Source: Ophiura sarsii (lineage: Eukaryota; Echinodermata; Ophiuroidea; Amphilepidida; Ophiuridae). From it: a DNA stretch of 64,000 nt. The stretch is from the NCBI GenBank assembly GCA_035610835.1, contig CM069442.1:57701950-57765949 (forward strand), in the 5' to 3' direction. Shown here in pieces: positions 48,801-60,365 of the stretch. The notes below the pieces were generated by a model, which was not told the DNA's origin, searched no databases, and saw only the letters and a list, made by a program, of their open reading frames with translations. The stretch's first letter is position 1, and every line of letters begins with the position of its first letter. A program made the position numbers and the translations under genes.

Positions 48801-51637
48801 CTTATTTCTGAGGACATGGTAGAAACAATAAGACACAGCCCAGGATGATTAAAATCAAAACATGGTAAATTACATTAGCTGATGAATTACTATAAATGTG
48901 CATTTATTCACAGATGGTGTGTTGCCACCATCCATGATTTATTGGTCCCAAAATGTTGTTTTGAGTATTTCTTAACTTCACTTCACTTGTATGGTAGTTT
49001 CCTTTAAATTTAATTTTGAGGTCATAAGAGTACCTTTTTATCAAGGTCAAAATCTTTTGTAGATTAGAGCTTTCAGAGCTAATTCTTTCTTAACCTTTTT
49101 GGGTACTAGAGCCAGTTGGGCAGGTAGCTTCAAAAAGTTACCAGCCAGCAAGAAATTTACCTGCCCAAAGTTGTCTTCCAACTCACAATATCGACCCTAA
49201 TACTCTGAAAAGTTCTGCATAAGCTCTGTCAAAAAACCCAAACAAAACACCTTTTTCCCTGGTTGTCGACAATTTACCACACTTACTATTCTTTGAGAAA
49301 TGTCCCTGGGTTTACTTTTGGGTTGTCTTCTTTGAATGTTAGTAATTGACTGATAGCATCCTCCATATAGGTCAACACATGGTGCTGAGCTGAAATGAAA
49401 GAACAAGAACATTGAGTTACTTTAGGCAGTATTAATGGTTGTCATATGGTACTGGGCTAGGCTATGAAATATATGAACAACATTAGGACCTTCACATTTG
49501 ATTTCGAGTTTCCTGTTGCCACCCTCATCCAAAATTGAGAATTACAAATTATGTTATTATTTTATTTTATTTAGGGTTAAGCGTCACTAGTATTATAGTG
49601 GTCTGTTGAAGAGTCGAAAAATAGCGAAGGAAAACAAATTATGCAATACGCACGTGTTAGGCTTTCTTGAACATTGGCCGTACAAATACTATATTGACGA
49701 TGTATGCATTCAACGACGACTACGGACACGACGTAAACATTGTAGATGAGCTAAAAACATGGACGATGGTCGAGAGTTGTACAAGGAAGACCGAGAATAT
49801 TTAATATTTCATTAATTACCAACTATACTTTTATTCGGATAGTCACCAAAACTGATATGTGTAAGCTTACACATGCAAAATTAATTTGACACACGATAGA
49901 AAAGTATTGCGTCCAGATGGACGCAATAAAGAGTCCAATTTAAAATGTACTGCGTTTTCAGCAAAAATATTGCGTCCCCAGACGCGAAAACGCAATGGTA
50001 ACGAGAAGCCTGGGATTGTATACGTGAGTGAGATTGTAGACCCCATAGTCTCTGTTCATGACCTCTAGCTCTGTGCCTCGTCTCCTAATCCTGGCAAAAC
50101 ATCAACAGCCAATCAGTAGCTTTGAGAAAGCTGGTCGTTGACCAGTGAAACTATAAGCTTGAAAAAATGTTACTTTTTCATCTACCCGATATATTGGTCT
50201 TGCCAAAAAAATCCCATTATATCAAGGACGCTGCATTTAAGTATTTTCCAAGTATGATTAATTTGATACCCAAGTAATAATGCAATCATGTTCTATGTTT
50301 ATACATCATCATAGCTGATATGGTTCAAGTCAGACTCAGAAAGTAGCAAATGAAGTTTGTTTGTTGAAAGTCATTTTAAAGGTGAAAATCCTAAATAAAA
50401 AATAAAATATTTGTTTGTTGTTGTAATTCTCAATTTTGGACGTGGGCAGCAACAGGAAACTCAACATCGATTGTGAAGGGCCTTAGGATAGGCATGGATA
50501 GGTCAGTAGGAATCCCACAGGGTAAAAGGGAACACTGCCAAAAGGATGCGCGCCATCCACTTTGTCCAAATTCTGTTTTTCATGGACATATTTAATTTTT
50601 AAGTTACTATTATTTATACTCGCCTAGTTCTAGAATATTGATTGCAATTATTTTTCAGCAAAATTAAATCCGTTAGCTTTAGACAGAACGACAGAATTTC
50701 CAATCGCCCACGCGGTCTTGATCTTTACTACATGACTTACAAAGAAGCTGAGGAAGGTGACTTTTCCATTAAGCGCGCCAAATTATAATGCGGCCTTCCT
50801 GAGCATTTTTACTAGCTCATTTTTTCCGAATGTACACTGAATTCAAGTCAATTTTAAACATAGAAAGCATTATTTTTACGAACTACATGTAAATTTAATA
50901 TTTCTAGAAATATCCTTCCTTGAACTTGTACACAATTTTTTCTAAAAAAGATTTGGAGGTCGGAAAGGTGCGAAATAATTAGTTTCTTTGAGCTATATTT
51001 CACACACAAACAGATAGGAAATCGCTATTTCGTCGGACTCCCTACTTTACAAGACAAGAGATTACTTGACAAATAATGACCAATTGACAAATAATGAACC
51101 CATAAATTTACCAGAAAATAAGAAAAATAAGGGGTCATCTGTTTACCAGACAGGTGAAAAGACGACCCTGGAGTTCCTAGTATATACCCTACCACTGGCA
51201 CTGCATGTCTTCAATTGGGACTTTTAAAGAACGACCCATACACTTACAAGTTACACTACAGTACACAGTGAGAAATACAAATGGTAGGGTATTCTAAAGC
51301 TTACCCATGACCCTATTTGTCGTCACATCCCCGTATCCACTGAGTATATATAATATTATATATTGTATGTATTTTGTATTCATTGTTGTAGTACAAGTAT
51401 TATAATTAATTTTAATGTAGGCCTTAATTGTAACTGAGACCATAATAACTCAATATTATGGTCTCAGATTGTAAGTAGGGAGGTGTTGAGTGACACCTCC
51501 CTGTTGTAAGCTTACTTTTTTACAGCAGACATATTTAACATTACAATTACATACACGTAACGCGGTAGCAAACACGATATTGCTAAAAACCCACCTAGAT
51601 AATCCTCTGCAGGAATGGAAAACCGATCTGAAGCCAT
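39842..51637 (-). CDS. CSTPP1: CSTPP1 (C11orf49) orthologue, seven coding exons
   Basis: Minus-strand gene assembled by eye: exons 51637-51595, 49389-49287, 48494-48364, 44840-44670, 43765-43567, 40705-40541 and 39863-39842. The exons total 834 nt, exactly 277 codons plus TAA, with every junction GT-AG and phase-consistent. Landmarks against human C11orf49 are YLAQHHVLTYMEDAISQLL (exons 1-2), VTPHNRASFIRTFW (exon 3), REYHSLLCLLCPDFPMEL and YAFQIQFYFE (exon 4), EFLQTCSDVYTRLM and GVESRQFREAL (exon 5), and VTFYGFLMALAKS (exon 6). CSTPP1 is a centriolar-satellite protein that controls the tubulin polyglutamylase complex. The N-terminus resembles a dimerisation/docking helix pair (inference). The protein is about 50 residues shorter than human (331 aa), all at the C-terminus. 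The last exon is the weakest part of the model. Exons 1-4 reappear beyond the N gap as an assembly duplicate. Confidence 0.9.
40541..40705 (-). CDS. CSTPP1: CSTPP1 coding exon 6
   Basis: Acceptor gattcacag, donor CGAC|GTAAGT, 165 nt. The split Ser codon leads into CPSNRCLHSILDQANRVTFY and GFLMALAKSENINSDIG, matching human CPPPALVKE...LTFYGFLMALSKHRGIN. Confidence 0.92.
40739..41081. mobile_element. TTAA-type MITE in CSTPP1 intron 5
   Basis: Ends AGGGGCACTAAG and CTTAATGTCCCT, TTAA at 40735-40738 and 41082-41085. It starts only 33 bp from the exon 6 acceptor. A loose right end of the same family lies at about 35160-35179. Confidence 0.7.
41944..42050. repeat. Imperfect inverted repeat
   Basis: 'gtatgtgcatcaccaatctta' versus the complement of 'taagattggtgatacacatac', with further complementarity around acgcgtc/gacgacgcg. 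Confidence 0.65.
42352..42744 (-). repeat. tRNA-derived SINE with CR1/L2-like tail
   Basis: Minus strand: tRNA-like head (tggtccagtggatcagaagc; B box gagttcgagtccc, 42670-42744), body with 'cttgggcaaggtacttagtc', tail 'aaagcgctatataaatgcc'. It lies in CSTPP1 intron 5. Confidence 0.75.
42741..43107 (+). pseudogene. CR1/L2-type LINE 3' fragment
   Basis: The last codons of a non-LTR RT are legible (FFIAAPKEWNALPEHVRRA, then SFKTSLKTYLFNL and TGA). A 3' tail of 'gcgcattataaataccct' and (ATT)n follows. 5'-truncated; it abuts the SINE head in opposite orientation. Confidence 0.8.
43567..43765 (-). CDS. CSTPP1: CSTPP1 coding exon 5
   Basis: Acceptor ttcatgcag, donor TCAG|GTATTA, 199 nt. It encodes EFLQTCSDVYTRLMTAPSP, a Pro/Lys/Gln-rich linker and GVESRQFREALIKECTG. 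It lies outside the duplicated block, so it occurs once. Confidence 0.93.
44048..44399. mobile_element. hAT element, CAGTAG-end family, 352 bp
   Basis: Ends CAGTAGTGTATCTC and CAGGCTACTG, with duplication CCCTCACT/CCATCACT (7/8) at 44040-44047 and 44400-44407. The right part ('gccctcctgacaagtgacccc') is shared with 45322 and 61310. Confidence 0.7.
44670..44840 (-). CDS. CSTPP1: CSTPP1 coding exon 4
   Basis: Acceptor ctgtttcag, donor GAAG|GTATTC, 171 nt. LLNVREYHSLLCLLCPDFP and FADFIYAFQIQFYFE are the best-conserved parts of the gene. The left end of the duplicated assembly block (44498) falls just beyond this exon. Confidence 0.95.
44990..45170 (-). repeat. tRNA-like SINE fragment
   Basis: Minus-strand B box ggttcaaatcc and the shared segment 'aggctgggtccattatttc' relate it to the cassette at 1504-1690. 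Confidence 0.5.
45322..45763. mobile_element. hAT MITE, CAGTAGCG ends, 442 bp
   Basis: Ends CAGTAGCGTAGCCAGG and its complement, with exact 8-bp duplication CCACCCCC at 45314-45321 and 45764-45771. It carries a C/T tract (45600-45680) and G/C runs. Second assembly copy at 53306-53747. Confidence 0.88.
45951..46300 (+). pseudogene. CR1/L2-type LINE 3' fragment, decayed
   Basis: Legible GSFAVAGPTL and NNTPIYHKIQQQ with an intervening stop, then HNLKTHLFIY after a frame slip. A tail with 'aagcgctgtgatcattgttg' and 'ggcgctatataaaag' follows. Second assembly copy at about 53935-54284. Confidence 0.65.
46802..47760. mobile_element. hAT element, 959 bp, GATCGG-rich ends
   Basis: TIRs TAGTGTCTAACCGATC with exact 8-bp duplication CAGATGGA at 46794-46801 and 47761-47768. 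Subterminal clusters of CCGATC/GATCGG (about ten per end) are likely transposase sites. Non-coding. Second assembly copy at 54786-55744. Confidence 0.9.
48364..48494 (-). CDS. CSTPP1: CSTPP1 coding exon 3
   Basis: Acceptor cccaacag, donor GGAG|GTATGT, 131 nt. It encodes FCSVRKGNHTAFREYDF and then VTPHNRASFIRTFWKSF, aligning with human FNSVCQGTHILFREFSF and ATPHNRVSFLRAFW. Confidence 0.93.
49287..49389 (-). CDS. CSTPP1: CSTPP1 coding exon 2
   Basis: Acceptor catttcag on the minus strand, donor AATA|GTAAGT. It encodes QHHVLTYMEDAISQLLTF followed by KEDNPKVNPGTFLKEY, matching human QRHVLTYMEDAVCQLL. Confidence 0.92.
49489..50482. mobile_element. ~1-kb element with long (~55-bp) TIRs in CSTPP1 intron 1
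   Basis: Ends 'ccttcacatttgatttcgag' and 'aactcaacatcgattgtgaa', complementary out to 'tccaaaattgagaattacaa'. Possible duplication TTAGGA at 49483-49488 and 50483-50488. Second assembly copy at 57473-58466. Confidence 0.7.
51435..51502. repeat. Two adjacent hairpins with complementary loops
   Basis: Hairpin 1: arms 51435-51447/51454-51466, loop ACTCAA. Hairpin 2: arms 51477-51486/51493-51502, loop TGAGTG. Both stems are perfect. They lie in CSTPP1 intron 1, 92 bp from exon 1. Confidence 0.8.
51595..51637 (-). CDS. CSTPP1: CSTPP1 coding exon 1
   Basis: Start codon and 14 residues (MASDRFSIPAEDYL), ending CTAG|GTGGGT, phase 1. The split codon G+CT gives Ala, reproducing the YLAQ-HVLTY junction of the human protein. 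Too short to be found by ORF calling. Confidence 0.85.
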
Positions 51638-52381
51638 TGATCCTATTTTTTTAAATGCAGAAATATATTTATAAAAATGCTACTAATACTATACTAAAGT
51701 AAAAGGCGAAAGGAAAGGCGAAATTGGGTTTTCAGTCGCCATAGCAAAAAAAATATGGTTATTTACAGCCTGTAACCTTAAATACGCCCCCATACGGTAG
51801 ACAAACATCCTCAAGGCAAGTCCAAGTAGCAGTTATAGCCATAAAAACTTAAATCATTATTAATAACAATTAAATAAAAGTAAATAAAAAATGATGAAAA
51901 AACAACAAATACAAATTAGCAAATAAATTAACATGATTATTATGGCCGGGTAAAATATAAAACATGTTTCTCGTCCGAGTTTTTGAAAAATAGAAGGAAA
52001 TTGGGATCGAGGGGCTTTTTATTTTTTATTGGAAAACGGACCTAAAATTCCCCTGTTTAACAGCGTTTTAGCCCATATTTGGCAAAAAGGATGAGGCCCT
52101 TTAGTATATGCTATGTTGAGAGCTAGACCCCTCTAGTGATCACAAAACTCTCCACAATTGCTTCTGATATAATGTGCAAAGCTATAGGATAGGTTTAAAC
52201 TTCTGAAAAGTCTTTATTAAAAGTTATGACTGAAGTCAAAATAAAAATAATATGGCAAAATCTTCAAAAAAGGAAGCGGGAGGGGACGTAAAACATGTTT
52301 ATTTGTTTATTTGGCCTAATATCCAAAAATATCTAAAAAATAAAATTTAAAAAAAAATGAAAATTAAAACATATCTCGTAC

Positions 52382-52481
52382 NNNNNNNNNNNNNNNNNNN
52401 NNNNNNNNNNNNNNNNNNNNNNNNNNNNNNNNNNNNNNNNNNNNNNNNNNNNNNNNNNNNNNNNNNNNNNNNNNNNNNNNN
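52382..52481. other. Assembly gap, exactly 100 N
   Basis: A placeholder gap of round length. Because its two sides are overlapping copies of the same sequence, the true gap size is negative (about -7.9 kb). Confidence 0.99.
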
Positions 52482-55400
52482 TATTTTTCCTGAAGAAAAT
52501 TACAGACTCTAAATGCAAGAAATAGAAATATTACAAAATTGGAAGTGACACCTTGCTTGTAGTCTATAATGCAATATGAATGGATTTATGGAAACTTTAC
52601 CAAATTGAATCAATATTACTTAAAAATGCAAAAGAGATGATCCGCAAGAATACCTTCAAAGTAGAATTGTATTTGAAATGCATATATGAAGTCTGCAAAC
52701 GACGTGAGAGAATCCAGGGCGTCCTCCATGAAGATGATACCCGCTGTCTTCTGGACAAGCTCCATAGGGAAGTCTGGGCACAGTAGACATAATAAGGAAT
52801 GGTACTCTCTCACATTTAAAAGGGCTGAAACAGAAAGCAAAACAAAACATAATTAAACTTCGGCCTACTCTGTACTGAAATTTGAGATTTCATACAACTG
52901 AGGGAGGGAACATACGTTTATATTGAATCCTAACACTACCTCCTTTTTTTCAGAATATTTTTCCATGGAATGGACCCAAATAATAGCTGTGACCCCCCTG
53001 GATTTGAACCACGGACCTCCTGCACTCAGGGTAGAGAATTTCACAACACGACATGAGTGTCAAGGCTACTTGGTGCAGTATATTGCGCCAAGTATATAGG
53101 CTGGGTCCATTATTTCATCAAAATACTTCCACGCAGGGTTATAGAAACAGGCTGGGTCATTTATTTATATATATAACAATTGGCTAACAGCTAGGACAAA
53201 CCCAATAGTGACATAAACACTAAATTAAAGGGATGTCCAAAACAACAAACAAACAATGAAACATAGACTCACAAAAATAATAAGCAATACAACCCACCCA
53301 CCCCCCAGTAGCGTAGCCAGGGTCACTTGTCAGGGGGGGCAAAGGTATTTTTCCCGGTGAGCACCAGTTCGACCCGGTGGGGGGGGGGGGGGTTGAGGTC
53401 CAAAAAAATTGCACGGTCCAAAAAAAATCGCACACTCAAAAAGTCGCGCAGTACAAAACACACCACAAATGCAGTTTTGGCCAATCCTCCGGGTTTTCAT
53501 CAGTTTTCTCTATAACATTTTTCTTTATTTAGCCGAAGTCCTGCTACAAAAAAAAAATTGACCCGCCAAATTTCCCCTTTTGTGCACGCTACTGCCTTTT
53601 CCTTTCCTTTTCCCTTTCCTTCCCTTTTCTCCCTTTCTTTCCCTTCCTTTACCTTCCCGATTTTCCACTGCCTTCCCGATTTCCTGGTCAAATTATTTTT
53701 CAGGGGGGGCACTCTGCCCCCCCTTGCCCCCCCTGGCTACGCTACTGCCACCCCCACCCCCACCCAGGAAAAAGGAACAAAGGAAAATGAAACACAGAGA
53801 CACCTGGCTATTCATAGAGTTGGAGGCGGAGAGCAGTTTTAAAAGCAGGCAGATAGGCACAGTTTACATGGTATTTTGTGGTATTTGGAAGTGTTAGGGT
53901 TATATCTACAAATCCATGAAAGGTTCAGCCCCATAGTGTAGCTATATTCCATCTAGACAAAGTCTACGATCTGCCACAGACAAAACGGGTTTTTCCAGTC
54001 AGCTATAAACGCATTGGAGCTGGCTCCTTTGCTGTGGCTGGCCCAACACTATGAAATAACACTCCCATCTACCATAAGATCCAGCAACAGTAACATCACT
54101 TTTAAACATAATCTCAAGACTCATTTGTTTATTTATTGATATTTTGTACATGCTTTCTTGTTCTTTCCAATACACTTGTGTGTGTATGATGCCTGGTGTA
54201 TGTTGTGATGTTTTATATGTAATGTATTTTGATAAGCGCTGTGATCATTGTTGGAATGGCGCTATATAAAAGTACTGTTAAATAGTGGTTAAAAGAAGCT
54301 AACTGGATCAGAGACAGAGAGGGAATATAAAACAACAAAGAAGAGGGGCATACAAACCTGACAGTATTTACACCCAAATAATTCTGAAACTTCAATCTTA
54401 TGTCACCAAATCAAAACAAATAGCTGATGAGGAACAAACCTTTTAAGAGTATGATACAAAAACTTCTCATATTTAAGTTTCTTGTTAAATGACAAGAAGC
54501 TACTTGTATGAATAAGATTTCAATAAATGGTCTAAATCAGGCCGTTTTTTGATCGGCTTGGAGCAGGGATGGCGTTTTAAGGAGTCCAGGACCTCTCAGA
54601 TTGACAGTTTTGACTGGTTTGGACCCCTTATATTTCTAATTTTGTGTAGTTTTAGATACCTGGACCCAATGTTTTCTTGATTTGGACCACTTAAATTTGG
54701 CAGGTCAGTGCTAACCCTGGCTTGGAGTACTTTAAACAATTCAATGGAACCTGTTGATCACTAAATGCAGCTCATCACAGATGGATAGTGTCTAACCGAT
54801 CACCTCATGTCAGCCGATCGCCGATCACCGATCATTTCCTCTTTGATCGGCCGATCCGATCCGATCACCGATTAAATGCGCAAGAGTGAACTGCAATGCC
54901 TAAATAACAGTACATGTACATTTCCCTCGTGTGTGTTGCCGTACATAGTCATGATAGTGTAAATATAGTAGCATTTGTGTACTTAGCAAAACAGATTATA
55001 ACGAGTGAAAAACAAGTTCAAATTGTTTAAATAAAAAATATAATTATTTACTCTTTTTATTTATCATGTTTACCTGGTCCATGTCTCTAAGGACACCTGT
55101 CAATCAAGTGTCAAGTCATGTTTACATTTTACAAACGTTGCGATTGCGTCCGACCATGTGCTATTTGAAGCTTTGCACACGGCACGCTGGGTATTCCCAC
55201 AATTCTTTCTTTGTTGCAAAAATACATCATAATTCATAAACACAGATACCTGATAGTAAATAAATTAATGTATTTGAGATTTTCAATATATTTAATTATA
55301 TCCATAAACCCGAAGTTTTAACCTAGTTTAGTGAATCTTTTAGTACATAGAAGTGAAACGTAGGCTAGCCAATGACAAGCCTTGTTTGATAACGCCTTTG

Positions 55401-58400
55401 GCGGGCCATGACGTAATAAAAAACGAAAACAAAACATTGAATGTACATTCGCTGAATCCCGCCGATCGAACTAATCTGAAAACAGGCGAGTTTGAAAGGA
55501 TTTGTACCCTTATAGGCTTCGCTAAATTCACCTGGATAAACTAATTAACTAGTATATGTTATGTGAAGAAGTAAGAAGGCGAGTTTGAGAGGAATTTTAA
55601 CGGAGAAAAGACGACATGATAAGCTTTTAATTGTGTTTTCATTGATCGGTTCATCAGATCGGTAGATGAAGGAATTTTGCCGATCACCGATCAGACTTAT
55701 ATCGGGCCGATCGGGAAACTCCCGATCTGATCGGTTAGACACTACAGATGGAAGCAGTGTTTCACATTGAGGTGGACATTCAGTATACAACTTTACTGGC
55801 TGCAGGTGCTTTTGATATTTTTGTTATTGTTACACACATTGGGTCATAGATTTGATTTTCTTTACCACCATTTTCTTTTAGTGTGCATGTCTTGTTAATC
55901 AACACATTTCTTTAATAAATTGTTTTACAACAAAAGTGTGTAGTGGTAGTATCCGATTAGTTTATTTTACCTGTAACAAAACCGTTAGAGGCTTTTTGGT
56001 CAAACAGCAAAGCAAAGCAGCTTTGCCTTTATCAATAACTGCATGCATTTTTGTCTAGTGACACAAATATAGCCATACTGTTATCATCTTATTAGGCTAA
56101 ACAAATTATTTGTTGTGTTGCCCTCAGCGACCGCCCCTATAATCCAAAAACAATGGTAGCATTTGTTAATTTTTTTAACCCAAATTGGTAAAACATTACT
56201 ATTTTCTGCTTGAAATGAATAAGTTTTGCTTGAATTATTAGTTCTAAAACTATTATCACAATTTTTACCAATTGTGTGTTGACATGAACCACGACAGCCA
56301 TGGTACCAGACATCAATTTTTTAGGGCAAAGTTTGCCTTACACATACCTCCACTCTTGCCAATGTTGCTAAATGATTTCCAAAATGTCCTGATGAAGGAT
56401 GCTCTGTTATGTGGCGTGACACTTACAAAGTCATACTCTCGAAACGCTGTATGATTCCCCTTTCGTACACTACAGAAGCTGTTGGGTCAAATTGGTTGAT
56501 AAAGTCAATTCTTATTTCTGCTAATGTATCAAATATCACTATGAAATACTATTTTAGTCCAAATTATATTGTCTTTAAACATTTTTGAAGAGTACTCAAC
56601 AAGCATTGCCATGATCATTTTTAAATCTCATGCAGGCACAGGACACATGCAGCCTCATCAAATTTTGTGTAGTTCTTTAATAAGTCAGAAAAACACAGGT
56701 CATCATTATTATTTCAAATATTGCTGTCGAATTACTGTGAAGTTATGTTTATTATCATCTACACATTTCTACCGATTTCACATACTTATTTCTGAGGACA
56801 TGGTAGAAACAATAAGACACAGCCCAGGATGATTAAAATCAAAACATGGTAAATTACATTAGCTGATGAATTACTATAAATGTGCATTTATTCACAGATG
56901 GTGTGTTGCCACCATCCATGATTTATTGGTCCCAAAATGTTGTTTTGAGTATTTCTTAACTTCACTTCACTTGTATGGTAGTTTCCTTTAAATTTAATTT
57001 TGAGGTCATAAGAGTACCTTTTTATCAAGGTCAAAATCTTTTGTAGATTAGAGCTTTCAGAGCTAATTCTTTCTTAACCTTTTTGGGTACTAGAGCCAGT
57101 TGGGCAGGTAGCTTCAAAAAGTTACCAGCCAGCAAGAAATTTACCTGCCCAAAGTTGTCTTCCAACTCACAATATCGACCCTAATACTCTGAAAAGTTCT
57201 GCATAAGCTCTGTCAAAAAACCCAAACAAAACACCTTTTTCCCTGGTTGTCGACAATTTACCACACTTACTATTCTTTGAGAAATGTCCCTGGGTTTACT
57301 TTTGGGTTGTCTTCTTTGAATGTTAGTAATTGACTGATAGCATCCTCCATATAGGTCAACACATGGTGCTGAGCTGAAATGAAAGAACAAGAACATTGAG
57401 TTACTTTAGGCAGTATTAATGGTTGTCATATGGTACTGGGCTAGGCTATGAAATATATGAACAACATTAGGACCTTCACATTTGATTTCGAGTTTCCTGT
57501 TGCCACCCTCATCCAAAATTGAGAATTACAAATTATGTTATTATTTTATTTTATTTAGGGTTAAGCGTCACTAGTATTATAGTGGTCTGTTGAAGAGTCG
57601 AAAAATAGCGAAGGAAAACAAATTATGCAATACGCACGTGTTAGGCTTTCTTGAACATTGGCCGTACAAATACTATATTGACGATGTATGCATTCAACGA
57701 CGACTACGGACACGACGTAAACATTGTAGATGAGCTAAAAACATGGACGATGGTCGAGAGTTGTACAAGGAAGACCGAGAATATTTAATATTTCATTAAT
57801 TACCAACTATACTTTTATTCGGATAGTCACCAAAACTGATATGTGTAAGCTTACACATGCAAAATTAATTTGACACACGATAGAAAAGTATTGCGTCCAG
57901 ATGGACGCAATAAAGAGTCCAATTTAAAATGTACTGCGTTTTCAGCAAAAATATTGCGTCCCCAGACGCGAAAACGCAATGGTAACGAGAAGCCTGGGAT
58001 TGTATACGTGAGTGAGATTGTAGACCCCATAGTCTCTGTTCATGACCTCTAGCTCTGTGCCTCGTCTCCTAATCCTGGCAAAACATCAACAGCCAATCAG
58101 TAGCTTTGAGAAAGCTGGTCGTTGACCAGTGAAACTATAAGCTTGAAAAAATGTTACTTTTTCATCTACCCGATATATTGGTCTTGCCAAAAAAATCCCA
58201 TTATATCAAGGACGCTGCATTTAAGTATTTTCCAAGTATGATTAATTTGATACCCAAGTAATAATGCAATCATGTTCTATGTTTATACATCATCATAGCT
58301 GATATGGTTCAAGTCAGACTCAGAAAGTAGCAAATGAAGTTTGTTTGTTGAAAGTCATTTTAAAGGTGAAAATCCTAAATAAAAAATAAAATATTTGTTT

Positions 58401-60365
58401 GTTGTTGTAATTCTCAATTTTGGACGTGGGCAGCAACAGGAAACTCAACATCGATTGTGAAGGGCCTTAGGATAGGCATGGATAGGTCAGTAGGAATCCC
58501 ACAGGGTAAAAGGGAACACTGCCAAAAGGATGCGCGCCATCCACTTTGTCCAAATTCTGTTTTTCATGGACATATTTAATTTTTAAGTTACTATTATTTA
58601 TACTCGCCTAGTTCTAGAATATTGATTGCAATTATTTTTCAGCAAAATTAAATCCGTTAGCTTTAGACAGAACGACAGAATTTCCAATCGCCCACGCGGT
58701 CTTGATCTTTACTACATGACTTACAAAGAAGCTGAGGAAGGTGACTTTTCCATTAAGCGCGCCAAATTATAATGCGGCCTTCCTGAGCATTTTTACTAGC
58801 TCATTTTTTCCGAATGTACACTGAATTCAAGTCAATTTTAAACATAGAAAGCATTATTTTTACGAACTACATGTAAATTTAATATTTCTAGAAATATCCT
58901 TCCTTGAACTTGTACACAATTTTTTCTAAAAAAGATTTGGAGGTCGGAAAGGTGCGAAATAATTAGTTTCTTTGAGCTATATTTCACACACAAACAGATA
59001 GGAAATCGCTATTTCGTCGGACTCCCTACTTTACAAGACAAGAGATTACTTGACAAATAATGACCAATTGACAAATAATGAACCCATAAATTTACCAGAA
59101 AATAAGAAAAATAAGGGGTCATCTGTTTACCAGACAGGTGAAAAGACGACCCTGGAGTTCCTAGTATATACCCTACCACTGGCACTGCATGTCTTCAATT
59201 GGGACTTTTAAAGAACGACCCATACACTTACAAGTTACACTACAGTACACAGTGAGAAATACAAATGGTAGGGTATTCTAAAGCTTACCCATGACCCTAT
59301 TTGTCGTCACATCCCCGTATCCACTGAGTATATATAATATTATATATTGTATGTATTTTGTATTCATTGTTGTAGTACAAGTATTATAATTAATTTTAAT
59401 GTAGGCCTTAATTGTAACTGAGACCATAATAACTCAATATTATGGTCTCAGATTGTAAGTAGGGAGGTGTTGAGTGACACCTCCCTGTTGTAAGCTTACT
59501 TTTTTACAGCAGACATATTTAACATTACAATTACATACACGTAACGCGGTAGCAAACACGATATTGCTAAAAACCCACCTAGATAATCCTCTGCAGGAAT
59601 GGAAAACCGATCTGAAGCCATTGATCCTATTTTTTTAAATGCAGAAATATATTTATAAAAATGCTACTAATACTATACTAAAGTAAAAGGCGAAAGGAAA
59701 GGCGAAATTGGGTTTTCAGTCGCCATAGCAAAAAAAATATGGTTATTTACAGCCTGTAACCTTAAATACGCCCCCATACGGTAGACAAACATCCTCAAGG
59801 CAAGTCCAAGTAGCAGTTATAGCCATAAAAACTTAAATCATTATTAATAACAATTAAATAAAAGTAAATAAAAAATGATGAAAAAACAACAAATACAAAT
59901 TAGCAAATAAATTAACATGATTATTATGGCCGGGTAAAATATAAAACATGTTTCTCGTCCGAGTTTTTGAAAAATAGAAGGAAATTGGGATCGAGGGGCT
60001 TTTTATTTTTTATTGGAAAACGGACCTAAAATTCCCCTGTTTAACAGCGTTTTAGCCCATATTTGGCAAAAAGGATGAGGCCCTTTAGTATATGCTATGT
60101 TGAGAGCTAGACCCCTCTAGTGATCACAAAACTCTCCACAATTGCTTCTGATATAATGTGCAAAGCTATAGGATAGGTTTAAACTTCTGAAAAGTCTTTA
60201 TTAAAAGTTATGACTGAAGTCAAAATAAAAATAATATGGCAAAATCTTCAAAAAAGGAAGCGGGAGGGGACGTAAAACATGTTTATTTGTTTATTTGGCC
60301 TAATATCCAAAAATATCTAAAAAATAAAATTTAAAAAAAAATGAAAATTAAAACATATCTCGTAC
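52482..60365. repeat. Duplicated assembly block, right copy (7,884 bp)
   Basis: Begins on the first base after the N run and ends at the base equivalent to the last base before it. Unique sequence resumes at 60366. It holds second copies of the hAT-like elements (53306-53747, 54786-55744), the LINE tail (about 53935-54284), the long-TIR element (57473-58466) and the paired hairpins (59419-59486). Confidence 0.97.
52654..59621 (-). pseudogene. CSTPP1: Artefactual second copy of CSTPP1 exons 1-4
   Basis: Exons at 59621-59579, 57373-57271, 56478-56348 and 52824-52654 are identical to those 7,984 bp to the left. Exons 5-7 have no second copy because the block stops at 44498/52482. This should be read as the same four exons seen twice, not as a paralogue. 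Confidence 0.9.

Larger units (their letters stand above)
44498..52381. repeat. Duplicated assembly block, left copy (7,884 bp)
   Basis: Runs up to the first N and recurs at +7,984 bp. All compared stretches and all predicted peptides are identical. It contains CSTPP1 exons 1-4 and the transposons listed within. Interpreted as the right end of one contig overlapping the left end of the next. Confidence 0.97.

Noticed and set aside
52654..59621. A second CSTPP1-like gene or exon duplication
   Set aside because: It is identical to 44670-51637, stops exactly at the N-gap overlap boundary and lacks exons 5-7. Assembly overlap explains it fully.
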